From DATBFU01 sp035498405 (GTDB lineage Bacteria > Acidobacteriota > Thermoanaerobaculia > UBA5066 > Gp7-AA6), in NCBI GenBank assembly GCA_035498405.1, contig DATKAE010000122.1, forward strand, positions 1 through 64,000: a stretch of 64,000 nucleotides of DNA. The letters run 5' to 3'. Numbering within the stretch: the stretch's first letter is position 1; every line of letters starts with the position of its first letter. Both the position numbers and the translations under genes were made by a program. The notes below the pieces were generated by a model. The model ran no database searches. It was given only the letters and a program-made list of their open reading frames with translations, and was not told the origin of the DNA. This document shows positions 45,179 to 53,972 of the stretch, one piece after another.

Positions 45179-45862
45179 ATGATTCGCTCGGCGATTCTCG
45201 CGCGCCTGGCGGGGATCTGGATCGCGCTCTTGCGACGCACGATTCGCGTCGAGCGCCTCCACTACGAGCGGTACACGGAGCTGAAGGCCCGGGGCGCGCC
45301 CATCCTCTTCTCTCTCTGGCACGGTCGGATGTTTCTGCCGATCGTTGCGCATCGCCACCAGGGGATCGTGACGATGGCGTCGCAGTCGGAAGACGGCCAG
45401 ATCATCACCCTGTGGCTCAAGCGAATCGGCTATTCGGTCGTGCGCGGCTCGACGACTCGCGGGGGAGGCGAGGCCTTGCGCCAGATGGTTCGGCAGGTCC
45501 GCTCGGGCCGGGCCGCGGCCCTGACCGTCGACGGCCCCAAGGGTCCTTCCCGCGTCCCCCAGGCCGGAGTGGTCCAGCTCGCCCGGCTGACGGGAGGCTC
45601 CATCATTCCGATCACCTTCTCGAGTTGTCGGCCGCGCTTCTTCCGGTCGTGGGACCGATATCTGCTGCCCAAGCTCTTCTCTCGAAACATCCTCGCCTAC
45701 GGCGAGTCCTTCACCGTCCCTCCGGAGATGACCGACGAGGCGGCCCTGGCGAAGGTGGCCCAGACCCTCGACGCCGCCACCCGGGAAGCGGACGAGGCGG
45801 CCGGGATCGTTCCGCCGCCCGAGGCCGCTGCCGCGCCCCCGGAGGAAAAGAGAGAGATGTAA
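45179..45862 (+). CDS. DUF374 lysophospholipid acyltransferase-like protein
   Basis: A 227-residue protein of the DUF374 family, in the LPLAT superfamily. The motif LFSLWHGRMFLPI replaces the HxxxxD-type active site start, and AALTVDGPKGPSRVPQAGVV is the family signature. An N-terminal amphipathic helix (residues 1-22) and an acidic, Ala/Pro-rich C-terminal tail flank the domain. Members are thought to transfer acyl chains to lipid A precursors or related lipids. The stop codon lies within a 22-bp palindrome. Confidence 0.88.
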   Translation: MIRSAILARLAGIWIALLRRTIRVERLHYERYTELKARGAPILFSLWHGRMFLPIVAHRHQGIVTMASQSEDGQIITLWLKRIGYSVVRGSTTRGGGEALRQMVRQVRSGRAAALTVDGPKGPSRVPQAGVVQLARLTGGSIIPITFSSCRPRFFRSWDRYLLPKLFSRNILAYGESFTVPPEMTDEAALAKVAQTLDAATREADEAAGIVPPPEAAAAPPEEKREM

Positions 45863-45877
45863 AGTTAACTTTACATC
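45856..45877. promoter_or_regulatory. Perfect 22-bp AT-rich palindrome
   Basis: The half-site GATGTAAAGTT (45856-45866) is followed at once by its exact reverse complement to 45877, with no spacer. It includes the TAA stop of the upstream gene and lies about 120 bases before the next start. In this GC-rich DNA a perfect AT-rich palindrome is strongly suggestive of a dimeric regulator site. No regulator gene is adjacent. Confidence 0.6.
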
Positions 45878-45997
45878 ACGCCCGCTGTCGCCAGAGAAAC
45901 CGCCCCGGTCGTGCACTCACCTGACACGCCCGTCCCGCGTCGCACCAGCACGGATCGTGCGGCAGAATGGGGCCTTCCGGAAGGCGAACGTCAAGCG

Positions 45998-46543
45998 ATG
46001 AAGGCGAGTCGTTTGCGCACGCGCGGCGGGGGAGCCGCGGCGGTTGCCGCGTGGGGCCTGGCGATCGTGCTCGCGGGCGTCGCCCGCGCCGAGGAGCCTT
46101 CCGACGGCCCGAATCGGATCTTTCGGGACGATTTCATCGAGAACCTCGTCGGGCGGTGGAATTTGACTCGCGAGATTCGAGGCAAGCAGGTCCAGAACAC
46201 GCTCGAAGCCACCTGGATCCTGAACCATCAGTTCCTGCAGCTGCACCTGAAGGACGTCGCGGATCCGCCGGCATACGAGGCGCTCGCCCTGATCGGCGAC
46301 ATCCACGCCGACAAGCGGTACGTGATTCACTGGTGCGACACCTACGGCGGCAAGTTCTCGGGGGTCGGGTACGGGATGAGATCGGGGAACTCGATCGAGT
46401 TCGCGTTCTCCGATCCCGAAGGGAGCTTCTTCAACACGTTCACCTGGGATCCGGCGGCGAAGGGGTGGACGTTTCTGATGGAAAACGGCGACAAGAGCGG
46501 CAAGCGCGTTTTCTTCGCCAAGGACACGCTGCGCCGGCCGTAG
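45998..46543 (+). CDS. Exported protein of unknown function, lipocalin-like
   Basis: A 181-residue protein with a signal peptide (about residues 10-31, cleavage near ARAEE). The mature part is beta-rich with FIENLVGRWNLTREIRGK at its start and FNTFTWDPAAKGWTFLMENGDKSG near the end, a pattern of DUF1579/lipocalin-like small-molecule or stress proteins. No catalytic residues stand out. A palindrome 120 bases upstream may regulate it. ATG 45998 is chosen for the signal peptide. Confidence 0.75.
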   Translation: MKASRLRTRGGGAAAVAAWGLAIVLAGVARAEEPSDGPNRIFRDDFIENLVGRWNLTREIRGKQVQNTLEATWILNHQFLQLHLKDVADPPAYEALALIGDIHADKRYVIHWCDTYGGKFSGVGYGMRSGNSIEFAFSDPEGSFFNTFTWDPAAKGWTFLMENGDKSGKRVFFAKDTLRRP

Positions 46544-46666
46544 CAGGGCCGGCGGGACCGGCGCAACTCTCCCGGCGACAGCGGCCGGATGCCTCCGGGC
46601 CGCCACCGCTGTTATCATGACCACACTTTTTCCGGGGTTTGCGCGCTGTCTGTTCCGAAAATCGAC

Positions 46667-47206
46667 ATGACGACCGACGAGCTGGTTCATTTCATGGTCG
46701 AGAACGGCCGCCGCTGGGTGATGTCGCAGCGGGAGGCGTTTGCCCCGACCTCGGATCCGATCTCCGAGGAGGACCGCAAGATTCTCTGCCACTACTTCGG
46801 CCCGGCGGTCCTGCAGGGAACCCGTTGGACGTGGGTCGAGGAAATCGCCAATCCGGATTTCTACGCCGACCTCGAGCGGGCGGGACAGCCCCTTCCGCTC
46901 GACTTCCGCCTGATGACCGGAATCGTTTTCGTGGACACGATCGTCCTGTCGCGCAGCCAGTACGAGGGGCCGGCCACCTGGAGGCCACTGCTCTTCCACG
47001 AGCTGGTGCACGTCGTCCAGTACCGGCTCCTCGGCCTTGATCGTTTCGTCTCGGAGTACGTCAACGGATGGGCGCGTAACGGCTTCTTCTACGAGGCGAT
47101 CCCGCTCGAGCGGATGGCTTACGAGCTGCAAGGGCGCTTCGACCAGGCGTCGGGCCGGTTCTCCGTGGAGAGCGAGGTCGTCCGCGCCTTGCAGAAGTCC
47201 TCCTAA
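46667..47206 (+). CDS. HExxH-containing putative metalloprotease
   Basis: A 179-residue protein with an HELVHVVQYRLLG motif (His111, Glu112, His115), the zinc-binding signature of gluzincin-like peptidases and DUF4157-type domains. The N-terminus (MTTDELVHFMVENGRRW) is soluble, with no signal peptide. YVNGWARNGFFYEAIPLERMAYEL is conserved-looking; the downstream Glu there could be the third metal ligand. ATG 46667 has no good ribosome site. An extended -10-like TGTTATCAT at 46610-46618 is a possible promoter. Peptidase activity is inferred. Confidence 0.75.
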   Translation: MTTDELVHFMVENGRRWVMSQREAFAPTSDPISEEDRKILCHYFGPAVLQGTRWTWVEEIANPDFYADLERAGQPLPLDFRLMTGIVFVDTIVLSRSQYEGPATWRPLLFHELVHVVQYRLLGLDRFVSEYVNGWARNGFFYEAIPLERMAYELQGRFDQASGRFSVESEVVRALQKSS

Positions 47207-47223
47207 CCTCTCGCCGCGGCCGC

Positions 47224-47258
47224 CGGGCGCGGTGCTAGACTTTTCGCCTCCGCGCCCG
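47224..47258 (+). promoter_or_regulatory. 9-bp stem with -10-like box in its loop
   Basis: CGGGCGCGG (47224-47232) pairs perfectly with CCGCGCCCG (47250-47258). The 17-base loop contains TGCTAGACT, an extended -10-like element (TAGACT at 47236-47241). The structure lies between the HExxH gene and the sensor kinase at 47274 and could be terminator, promoter or both. Confidence 0.4.
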
Positions 47259-47273
47259 CGGACACAGGAAAAC

Positions 47274-48371
47274 TTGAGGACCGCCTTGTCGACACCGGGC
47301 GAGCCATCCCGCCGTTGGCTGTTCTGGATCCTCCAGCTCGGAGGCTGGGGTCTCTTCGGCGCGGGCATGTTCGTCGCGGGCGTGTCGAATTGGCCGGTCC
47401 TCTACACGGCCGTCGTCAAGTCGAGCCTGACCGTCTTCGGCTTCGCGATGAGCCTCGTGTTGCGTCTGATCTTTCGCACGCTCAGCCGCCGAGGCGTGCC
47501 GCTGCAGGGTGTCGTCTTGCTGGCGATCCCGCTCTCTTTCGGAGCGGCGGGCGTTTGGATGGCCGCGCACAACCTGGTCGTGTCGGCGTTCGTCGCGTGG
47601 CAACGGGGAGCGGCGGGGACGGGGATGCGCGGCTTCCCGGATTTCGTGAACACGATCTACTACTTCTTCGTTCTGATGGCCTGGAGCGTGCTCTATTTCG
47701 GCGTCCAGGCGTACCTGGACTTGCAGGCGGAGCGAGAACGGCTCCTGCGCGCGGAGAGTCTGGCGCATCAGGCGCGGCTGCGGGCGCTGCGGCTGCAGCT
47801 GAATCCGCACTTTCTGTTCAACACGCTCAATGCGATCTCGACCCTCGTCTCCGAGTCCCGGACCGCCGAAGCCAATCGGATGCTTGCGCGTCTCTCCGAT
47901 TTCCTGCGGTCGACGCTCGAGCGCGCGGAGGCCGACGAGATCCCCCTCTCGGAGGAGATCGACTTCGCGTGCCGGTATCTCGAGATCGAGGAGATTCGCT
48001 TCGGCGAGCGGCTGCGGGTCGACATCTCGGTCGCGGAGGGGGCCGAGGGAGCGCTCGTGCCGCCCTTGATCCTTCAGCCGCTGGTCGAGAACGCGGTGCG
48101 TCACGCGATCGGCAGCCGGGAGGAGGGCGGCGCCGTCGCGATCGCCGCGACGCGCCAGGAGGGATGGCTCACGCTCGGCGTCGACGACGACGGGCCGGGG
48201 CCGGATGCCGCGATGGAGGTCGGCAAAGGGGTCGGCCTCTCGAATACCCGGCAACGGCTCGCCGAGCTCTACGGCACGGGCGCGCGCCTGGAGCTCTCCC
48301 GCAACGAGCGTGGCGGGCTGGCGGTTTCGCTGCGACTGCCGTTTCGCACCTCCGTGCCGGGAGCCGCCTGA
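47274..48371 (+). CDS. LytS/YehU-like sensor histidine kinase
   Basis: A 365-residue membrane kinase of the His_kinase (LytS/AlgZ) class. Four helices lie at about residues 15-36, 48-68, 78-105 and 125-148. A short coiled coil (DLQAERERLLRAESLAHQAR) follows. The phospho-accepting His179 is in QLNPHFLFNTLN. The ATPase part has PPLILQPLVENAVRHAI, DDDGPGPD and GVGLSNTRQRLAELYG. The TTG at 47274 follows CAGGAA. It precedes its LytTR partner by one base, so they form a two-component pair. Confidence 0.88.
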   Translation: MRTALSTPGEPSRRWLFWILQLGGWGLFGAGMFVAGVSNWPVLYTAVVKSSLTVFGFAMSLVLRLIFRTLSRRGVPLQGVVLLAIPLSFGAAGVWMAAHNLVVSAFVAWQRGAAGTGMRGFPDFVNTIYYFFVLMAWSVLYFGVQAYLDLQAERERLLRAESLAHQARLRALRLQLNPHFLFNTLNAISTLVSESRTAEANRMLARLSDFLRSTLERAEADEIPLSEEIDFACRYLEIEEIRFGERLRVDISVAEGAEGALVPPLILQPLVENAVRHAIGSREEGGAVAIAATRQEGWLTLGVDDDGPGPDAAMEVGKGVGLSNTRQRLAELYGTGARLELSRNERGGLAVSLRLPFRTSVPGAA

Positions 48372-48372
48372 C

Positions 48373-49155
48373 GTGCCGCTACGGGCCATCGTGGTGGACG
48401 ATGAGCCGCTCGGCCGGCTCGGCATCGTCTCCCGACTCGAGAAGTCGGAGGCAGTCGAGGTCGTCGCGCAGTGCGGCAGCGCCCGCCAGGCCATCGAGGC
48501 CGTTCGGCGCTTTCGGCCCGACCTGCTCTTTCTCGACGTGCAGATGCCGGGCCTCGACGGCTTCGCCGTCATTGGGGCCATTCCCGAAGAGGAGCGGCCC
48601 CACATCGTGTTCGTCACCGCACACGACCGCCACGCCGTGCGCGCTTTTCAGGTCCATGCGCTCGACTACCTCCTGAAGCCGATCGACGACGAACGCTTCG
48701 AGCAGGCGCTGCGGCGCGCGATTCGGGCGATCGAGAGGGAGCGCGAAAGCGACGTCGGGCGGCGCGTGGCGGCCGTCGTCGAGGAGATGGGCGGCGGGCG
48801 CCCGGGGCGTCCGCCGCGGACCCTCTCCAACTGCTACGCGGTGAGGTCGAAAGGAAAGGTGACGTTCGTCCGGCACGCGGACATCGATTGGGTCGAGGCC
48901 GACGGCGATTATGTGCGGCTCCACGCCGGTCCCCGGTCCTGGATGCTGCGCGAGACGATGGCCTCCGTCGAGCGGCGTCTCGGGCCGCGGCGCTTCCTCC
49001 GGATCCATCGTTCGACGATCGTCAACGTCGATCGCATCCGGGAGCTGCGCTCCTTCGAAAATGGAGACTACGCGGTTCTGCTGCACGACGCGACGGAGCT
49101 GCGGCTCTCCCGCACGTACCGGGAGGCGGTGGCGCGCCTGGCCGGCCGCGACTGA
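48373..49155 (+). CDS. LytTR-family response regulator
   Basis: A 260-residue regulator with an N-terminal receiver (phosphorylation site Asp55 in LFLDVQMPG; VTAHDRHAVRAFQVHALDYLLKP) and a C-terminal LytTR DNA-binding domain (from about residue 150), with VRSKGKVTFVRHADIDWVEADGDYV and FLRIHRSTIVNVDRI. It is the partner of the upstream LytS-like kinase. LytTR targets are usually imperfect direct repeats; none is obvious nearby. GTG 48373 is the start. Confidence 0.92.
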   Translation: MPLRAIVVDDEPLGRLGIVSRLEKSEAVEVVAQCGSARQAIEAVRRFRPDLLFLDVQMPGLDGFAVIGAIPEEERPHIVFVTAHDRHAVRAFQVHALDYLLKPIDDERFEQALRRAIRAIERERESDVGRRVAAVVEEMGGGRPGRPPRTLSNCYAVRSKGKVTFVRHADIDWVEADGDYVRLHAGPRSWMLRETMASVERRLGPRRFLRIHRSTIVNVDRIRELRSFENGDYAVLLHDATELRLSRTYREAVARLAGRD

Positions 49156-49243
49156 GCGCCGACTCCCCTCGGCTCGCCGCGCCACACCCCCGATTCGTCG
49201 AATACATGTTCGCCGCGGCCCCGGGCGCGCCTAGTCTCGCGGC

Positions 49244-50176
49244 ATGGCGAAGCAGGGCCGCCCGCCGACACGCCGCGAGGCGTTGCGCCTTTTCGGGGCG
49301 GCGGCGTCGGCGGTCTTGCTTCCCGCGCCGGAACCCCTCCCGTCGCAAGCGATGAGGGCGCGGACGATCCCGTCGTCCGGCGAGGAGCTGCCGGTGGTGG
49401 GGATCGGCACCTGGAAGGCCTTCGATGTCGGATCCTCACCCGTCGAGCGCCGGCCCCTCGAAGAGGTGCTGTCGGCCTTCGTCCGCGGCGGAGGCCGACT
49501 CGTTGATTCTTCGCCGATGTACGGTCGGGCGGAGAGCGTCGTCGGCGAGATCGCGCAGAAGCTCGGTCTGCGGTCGTCCCTCTTTCTGGCCACGAAGGTC
49601 TGGACATCGGGCGGACTCGCCGGAGTCGAGCAGATGGAGCGGTCGGAGAAGGCCTTGCGGGCCGGCCGCCTGGATCTCTTGCAGGTGCACAACCTGATCG
49701 ATGTCCGGACGCACCTGCGCACGCTCGGCGCCTGGAAGGCGGAGGGCCGGGTCCGCTACATCGGTATCACGCACTACGTCGCGAGCGCCTATCCGGAGAT
49801 CGAGCAACTGCTCCGGTCCGAGAGACTCGACTTTCTCCAGATCAACTACTCGGTCTTCGAGGCCGAGGCCGAAGAGCGTGTTCTTCCCCTCGCCGCCGAG
49901 CGCGGCGTCGCCGTGATCGCCAACCGGCCCTTCGGCGGGGGGGAGGCGTTGCGGCGGGCCGCCCGGCGGTCTCTGCCCGCCTGGGCGGAGGAGATCGAGT
50001 GCCGCTCCTGGGCGGAGCTCTTCCTGAAATGGATCCTTGGCGACGCCGCGGTCACCTGCGTGATCCCGGGGACCGGCAAGGTGGAGCACCTGAAAGACAA
50101 CCTGCGAGCCGGTGTCGGTCCGCTGCCCGGCCGGGACCTGCGGCGGCGCATCGCGGACGCTGCCGGGTCCTTCTGA
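49244..50176 (+). CDS. Aldo/keto reductase with twin-arginine-like N-terminus
   Basis: A 310-residue NAD(P)H-dependent reductase with the aldo/keto TIM barrel. Catalytic residues Asp and Tyr are in VDSSPMYGR, Lys in LATKVW and His in LLQVHNLID. Conserved VRYIGITHYVASAY and the NADPH end CVIPGTGKVEHLKDNL follow. The first 30 residues (PTRREALRLFGAAASAVLLP) resemble a Tat export signal, unusual for an enzyme that needs NADPH. Start ATG 49244 lies six bases after a -10-like TAGTCT, so the mRNA may be leaderless. Confidence 0.88.
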   Translation: MAKQGRPPTRREALRLFGAAASAVLLPAPEPLPSQAMRARTIPSSGEELPVVGIGTWKAFDVGSSPVERRPLEEVLSAFVRGGGRLVDSSPMYGRAESVVGEIAQKLGLRSSLFLATKVWTSGGLAGVEQMERSEKALRAGRLDLLQVHNLIDVRTHLRTLGAWKAEGRVRYIGITHYVASAYPEIEQLLRSERLDFLQINYSVFEAEAEERVLPLAAERGVAVIANRPFGGGEALRRAARRSLPAWAEEIECRSWAELFLKWILGDAAVTCVIPGTGKVEHLKDNLRAGVGPLPGRDLRRRIADAAGSF

Positions 50177-50178
50177 CG

Positions 50179-51486
50179 ATGTTCCGGCAGCCGCTTCGGT
50201 GGCGTCCGAGCGCCTTGCCGATTCGGCCGGGGGAGGGAAGGAGGGTCGGCCTGTGCGTCCTGTACTTCTTCTGCCTTCTGTCGGCCTACTACGTCCTGCG
50301 GCCGGTCCGCGACGAGATGAGCGTTCGAGCGGGGGTGGGCAAGATGCCCTGGTTCTTCACCGGCACGTTCATCGCGATGCTCGCCCTCGTGCCCGTCTTC
50401 GGCTACGTCTCCTCGCGTTGCCCGCGGCGGCGCTTTCTTCCGAGCATTCTGTTCTTCTTCGCAGGCAACCTGGTCGTCTTCTTCATCGCATTGCGTCCTC
50501 CGGCGTTGTCCCCGTGGGCGGCACCCGCCTTCTTCGTCTGGTTGGCCGTCTTCAATCTGCTCGCCGTCTCCGTCTCCTGGAGCTTCGTATCGGATCTCTT
50601 CCAGCACGAGCAGTCTCGCCGCCTCTTCGGGATCGTAGCCGCCGGAGCGAGCCTGGGCGCCATTCTCGGACCCGCGGCGACGGCGCTGGCCGCGCCGCGG
50701 GTCGGTCCCGGCCGGTTGCTCCTCCCCGCGGCAGCGCTGCTCGTGGTTTGCGCGCTCGCCGCAAGCGCGCTCGGCCGAAACCGCTCGGAAGGGGAGCCGG
50801 AGGCAGGCGCGGCCCCGATCGGAGGCGGGTCGCTCGACGGGGTCGGGTTGACCGTGCGCTCGCCATTCCTGCTCGCCGTCGCGCTGGCCCTGGTTTGCTA
50901 CACGATGGTCTCGACGGTCCTGTACTTCGCCCAGACCGAGATCGTGGGCGCGTCGATCCGGAGCGCGGGTGACCGGACGGCGCTCTTTGCGAAGGTCGAT
51001 CTGGCGGTCAACGGTCTGACGATCCTGCTTCAGGTTTTCGTGACGGGTCCTTTGATCCGGCGCACGGGCGTGGGAGGGGCGCTGGCGGCGGTGGCGGCCG
51101 CCGCGACCGCCGGGGTCGTTTTCCTCGGGATCGCGCCGGAGCTCGTCACGGTCGTGGCGCTCCAGATCGTTCACCGGGCCGGCCACTTCGCCGTGGGACG
51201 CCCGGCCCGGGAAACCCTCTTCGTCACGCTCGACGCCGAGACCCGTTACAAGGCCAAGGGCTTCATCGACACCGCCGTCTATCGCGGGAGCGACGCGGCC
51301 AGCGCCTGGCTCCTGGCTCTCTTGCGGTCGCATGGAGCCGGAGTGGCCGCGACGGCGTGGTTTTCGGTCCCGGTCGGGATGGTTTGGACGGCGACCAGCT
51401 ACTGGTTGGGGAGGAAGGGAGACCAGCGGCAGGCCGAGCTGTCGCGGTGCCCGAGATCGCTGCCGGTCGACCGGAGTGTGGCTTGA
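50179..51486 (+). CDS. MFS/NTP-translocase-like membrane transporter
   Basis: A 435-residue membrane protein with about twelve helices. The N-terminal region FFCLLSAYYVLRPVRDEM matches MFS proteins related to bacterial ATP/ADP translocases (TlcC-like), and FIDTAVYRGSDAASAWLL near the end agrees with that group. Substrate is unknown; nucleotide exchange is not implied in free-living members. It starts three bases after the aldo/keto reductase stop, and its own stop overlaps the TTG of the ADOP permease (TTGA). Confidence 0.8.
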   Translation: MFRQPLRWRPSALPIRPGEGRRVGLCVLYFFCLLSAYYVLRPVRDEMSVRAGVGKMPWFFTGTFIAMLALVPVFGYVSSRCPRRRFLPSILFFFAGNLVVFFIALRPPALSPWAAPAFFVWLAVFNLLAVSVSWSFVSDLFQHEQSRRLFGIVAAGASLGAILGPAATALAAPRVGPGRLLLPAAALLVVCALAASALGRNRSEGEPEAGAAPIGGGSLDGVGLTVRSPFLLAVALALVCYTMVSTVLYFAQTEIVGASIRSAGDRTALFAKVDLAVNGLTILLQVFVTGPLIRRTGVGGALAAVAAAATAGVVFLGIAPELVTVVALQIVHRAGHFAVGRPARETLFVTLDAETRYKAKGFIDTAVYRGSDAASAWLLALLRSHGAGVAATAWFSVPVGMVWTATSYWLGRKGDQRQAELSRCPRSLPVDRSVA

Positions 51487-53969
51487 CCGCGCTCGGCCAC
51501 GACCTGCGGTCGGGGGTACGCCTGCTCTCCCGCTGGCCGGGCTTCGCCGCCGTCGTCGTCCTGACGCTCGGCCTCGGGATCGGGGCCAACACGGCGATCT
51601 TCGGCGCCGTCCAGGCCGTGCTCCTGCGGCGGCTGCCGTATCCGAGCGCCGACCGCTTGATGTTCGTGTCGCGCGCGTACCCCGGCTTCCCTCAGGGAGG
51701 AGGCAACTTCTCCTACCCGGCCGCGGCCGACATCGCTCGGATGAACCGCTCCTTCGACGTCTTTGCCGTGTACCAGGCGTACGGACCGCTCACCTTGACC
51801 GAGGGTCCTGAGCCCATCCGCGTCACGGTGAACTACGTCACGCCCTCCTACCTCGGGCTGCTCGGCCTGACGCCGGCGATGGGGCGGACGTTCCTCCCGC
51901 AGGAGGATCGATACGAGGACGCCGATCCGGTGCTCGTGATCAGTCGCGATTTCTGGCGGCGGCAGCTCGGCGGGGCGCGCGATGTGGTCGGCCAGAGGCT
52001 CGTCTTGAACGGGCGCACGTTCACGGTCGTCGGGGTCGCGCCGGCGGAGTTCCGGGACGCACCCGCCGAGCAGGAGCTCGGCCAGCCCATCGACGCCTGG
52101 GTTCCCCTGGGGCTCGCCCACCGCATCCTCGGTCAGTTCGGCCCGAACGATCGCGCGGGTGCGATCTTCTGGGGGATCGGACGGCGGCGGCCGGACGTCA
52201 CGGTCGAGCAGGCCCGGGCCGACGTGGCGGCGATCGGCGAGCGCCTCGGGCAGATGTATCCCGAAACCGATCGAGGCTTCGGGCTCGTCGCGCGGCCCTT
52301 GAAGGATCAACTGCTGGGGCTGCTCTACGCGCCAGTGCGGCTTCTCGCGGCCGGTGCGGCCTTCATCCTGCTGATCGGCTGCGCCAACGCGGCGAACCTG
52401 CTCCTGGCGCGGCTGGTCACGCGGCAGCGAGAGCTCGCTGTGCGGCTGGCCCACGGCGCGACCCGGGGCCATCTGATCGCGCAGGTCGTCGTCGAAAATC
52501 TCGTTCTGGCGCTCGCAGCCGGCGCGCTCGGGTCGTTGCTCGCCGTCTGGATCCTGGCGGCCCTGAGGCGGTCGGTCGAGGCGGGCCTGCCCCCGGTCGT
52601 CCATTTTTCCTTGACGGGCGGCCTGCTTCTGGGATCCGTCGCGCTGACGCTCGCGACCGGGCTGATCTTCGGCCTGGTGCCGGCGGTTCTCGGATCCCGA
52701 GTCCCGCTCGCCGAGGCCTTGAACGCCGGCGGCCGTCAGGGCGGCTCCGGCGTTCGGCGGTCCGCCGCCCGTGTTCTGGTGGCCTGCGAGGTCGGCCTCG
52801 CGCTCGTGCTGCTTTCGGGCGCGGGCCTGCTCGGCAAGAGCTTGAGCAACCTGACCTCGGCGGATCTCGGGTTCCGCACGAACAATCTGCTGACGATGCG
52901 TCTCGACCTGCGATCGGAGCGCTACTCGACGGAGGAGGGCCGCGCCCGGTTCGCCAAGAGCCTGATCCAGGAGCTCGAGCCGCTGCCGGGCGTCGAGTCG
53001 GTCACGCTTTGGGGGCCCAGCATGCTGGGCCGCGCGACGTGGGTTCTCGAAGCGGTTCGCGAGGGGGTGGCCGCGGACGATCCGTCGAATATCGTCATGT
53101 CGGCCCGACACAGCGTCAATCCGGGGGCGCTCGGAAACCTCGGGATCGCGCTTCGAAGCGGGAGGGACTTCACCTGGAGCGATGACGCGCGCGCGCCGCT
53201 GGTCGCCATCGTCAGCGAGAGCACGGCGCGGACCCAGTGGCCCGGGGAGGATCCGATCGGCAAGAGGTTTCGCACGATGCGGATCCCCGGCTGGTTCACG
53301 GTGGTCGGCGTCGCCGCCGATGCGCGCCACCGGCAACGCATCGATTTGACCGACGCCGCCAACGGCATTGCGCCCGAGGGTCTCGGTCCTCAGCGAGACG
53401 TGTATCTTCCCTACGCGCAGAGGCCGAACCCGGCGCTCGTCGTGGCGGTGCGGACGAGCCGAGAGGTCGCCATGGCCACGCGGGCCCTTCGGGGCGCCGT
53501 GCGGCGGATGGACCCGGCCCTTCCCCTCTACGACGTCGCGCTGCTGGACGAGCGCCTGGCGGGCCAGGAGGTCGGAAGCCGAGTGCTCACGATCGTCGCG
53601 GGACTCTATGCCGGCGTCGCTCTGTTTCTCGCGTCGCTCGGCCTATACGGTGTCCTGGCACACTCGGTCGAGCGGCGCACACAGGAGATCGGAATCCGGC
53701 GGGCGCTCGGCGCTCCGCCTGCGAGCGTGCTCAGGCTGGTCGTGGCGGAAGGTCTGACTCCGACGCTCGTGGGAATCGGGGCCGGACTGCTGGCCGCCTT
53801 CCTGGTCACGAGGGGGATCGCCAGCCTGCTGTACGGTGTGGGCGCGACGGACCCCGGAGTCTTCTGCGGCATCATCGGATTGCTTCTCGGCGTCGCCGCC
53901 GCCGCTTGCTGGTTGCCCGCGCGTCGGGCCATTCGGGTCGACCCCATCGTCGCCCTGCGCGCCCCGTGA
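51483..53969 (+). CDS. ADOP-type ABC permease (MacB/FtsX, duplicated)
   Basis: An 828-residue permease of the acidobacterial duplicated orphan permease type. It has LTALGHDLRSGVRLLSRWPGF and GLGIGANTAIFGAVQAVLL at the start, a MacB_PCD domain, a first FtsX core (about 280-420) and a second set at the C-terminus (THRRSE-like region near 700; VERRTQEIGIRRALGAPP). No ATPase is next to it, which defines the orphan class. TTG 51483 is the start because the family-typical N-terminus begins right there. The 3' end faces the symporter gene with three bases between. Confidence 0.9.
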   Translation: MTALGHDLRSGVRLLSRWPGFAAVVVLTLGLGIGANTAIFGAVQAVLLRRLPYPSADRLMFVSRAYPGFPQGGGNFSYPAAADIARMNRSFDVFAVYQAYGPLTLTEGPEPIRVTVNYVTPSYLGLLGLTPAMGRTFLPQEDRYEDADPVLVISRDFWRRQLGGARDVVGQRLVLNGRTFTVVGVAPAEFRDAPAEQELGQPIDAWVPLGLAHRILGQFGPNDRAGAIFWGIGRRRPDVTVEQARADVAAIGERLGQMYPETDRGFGLVARPLKDQLLGLLYAPVRLLAAGAAFILLIGCANAANLLLARLVTRQRELAVRLAHGATRGHLIAQVVVENLVLALAAGALGSLLAVWILAALRRSVEAGLPPVVHFSLTGGLLLGSVALTLATGLIFGLVPAVLGSRVPLAEALNAGGRQGGSGVRRSAARVLVACEVGLALVLLSGAGLLGKSLSNLTSADLGFRTNNLLTMRLDLRSERYSTEEGRARFAKSLIQELEPLPGVESVTLWGPSMLGRATWVLEAVREGVAADDPSNIVMSARHSVNPGALGNLGIALRSGRDFTWSDDARAPLVAIVSESTARTQWPGEDPIGKRFRTMRIPGWFTVVGVAADARHRQRIDLTDAANGIAPEGLGPQRDVYLPYAQRPNPALVVAVRTSREVAMATRALRGAVRRMDPALPLYDVALLDERLAGQEVGSRVLTIVAGLYAGVALFLASLGLYGVLAHSVERRTQEIGIRRALGAPPASVLRLVVAEGLTPTLVGIGAGLLAAFLVTRGIASLLYGVGATDPGVFCGIIGLLLGVAAAACWLPARRAIRVDPIVALRAP

Positions 53970-53972
53970 CGG

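Noticed and set aside
50179..51486. ATP/ADP translocase
   Set aside because: Only part of the translocase pattern is present and there is no sign of an intracellular lifestyle; kept as a general MFS-type transporter.
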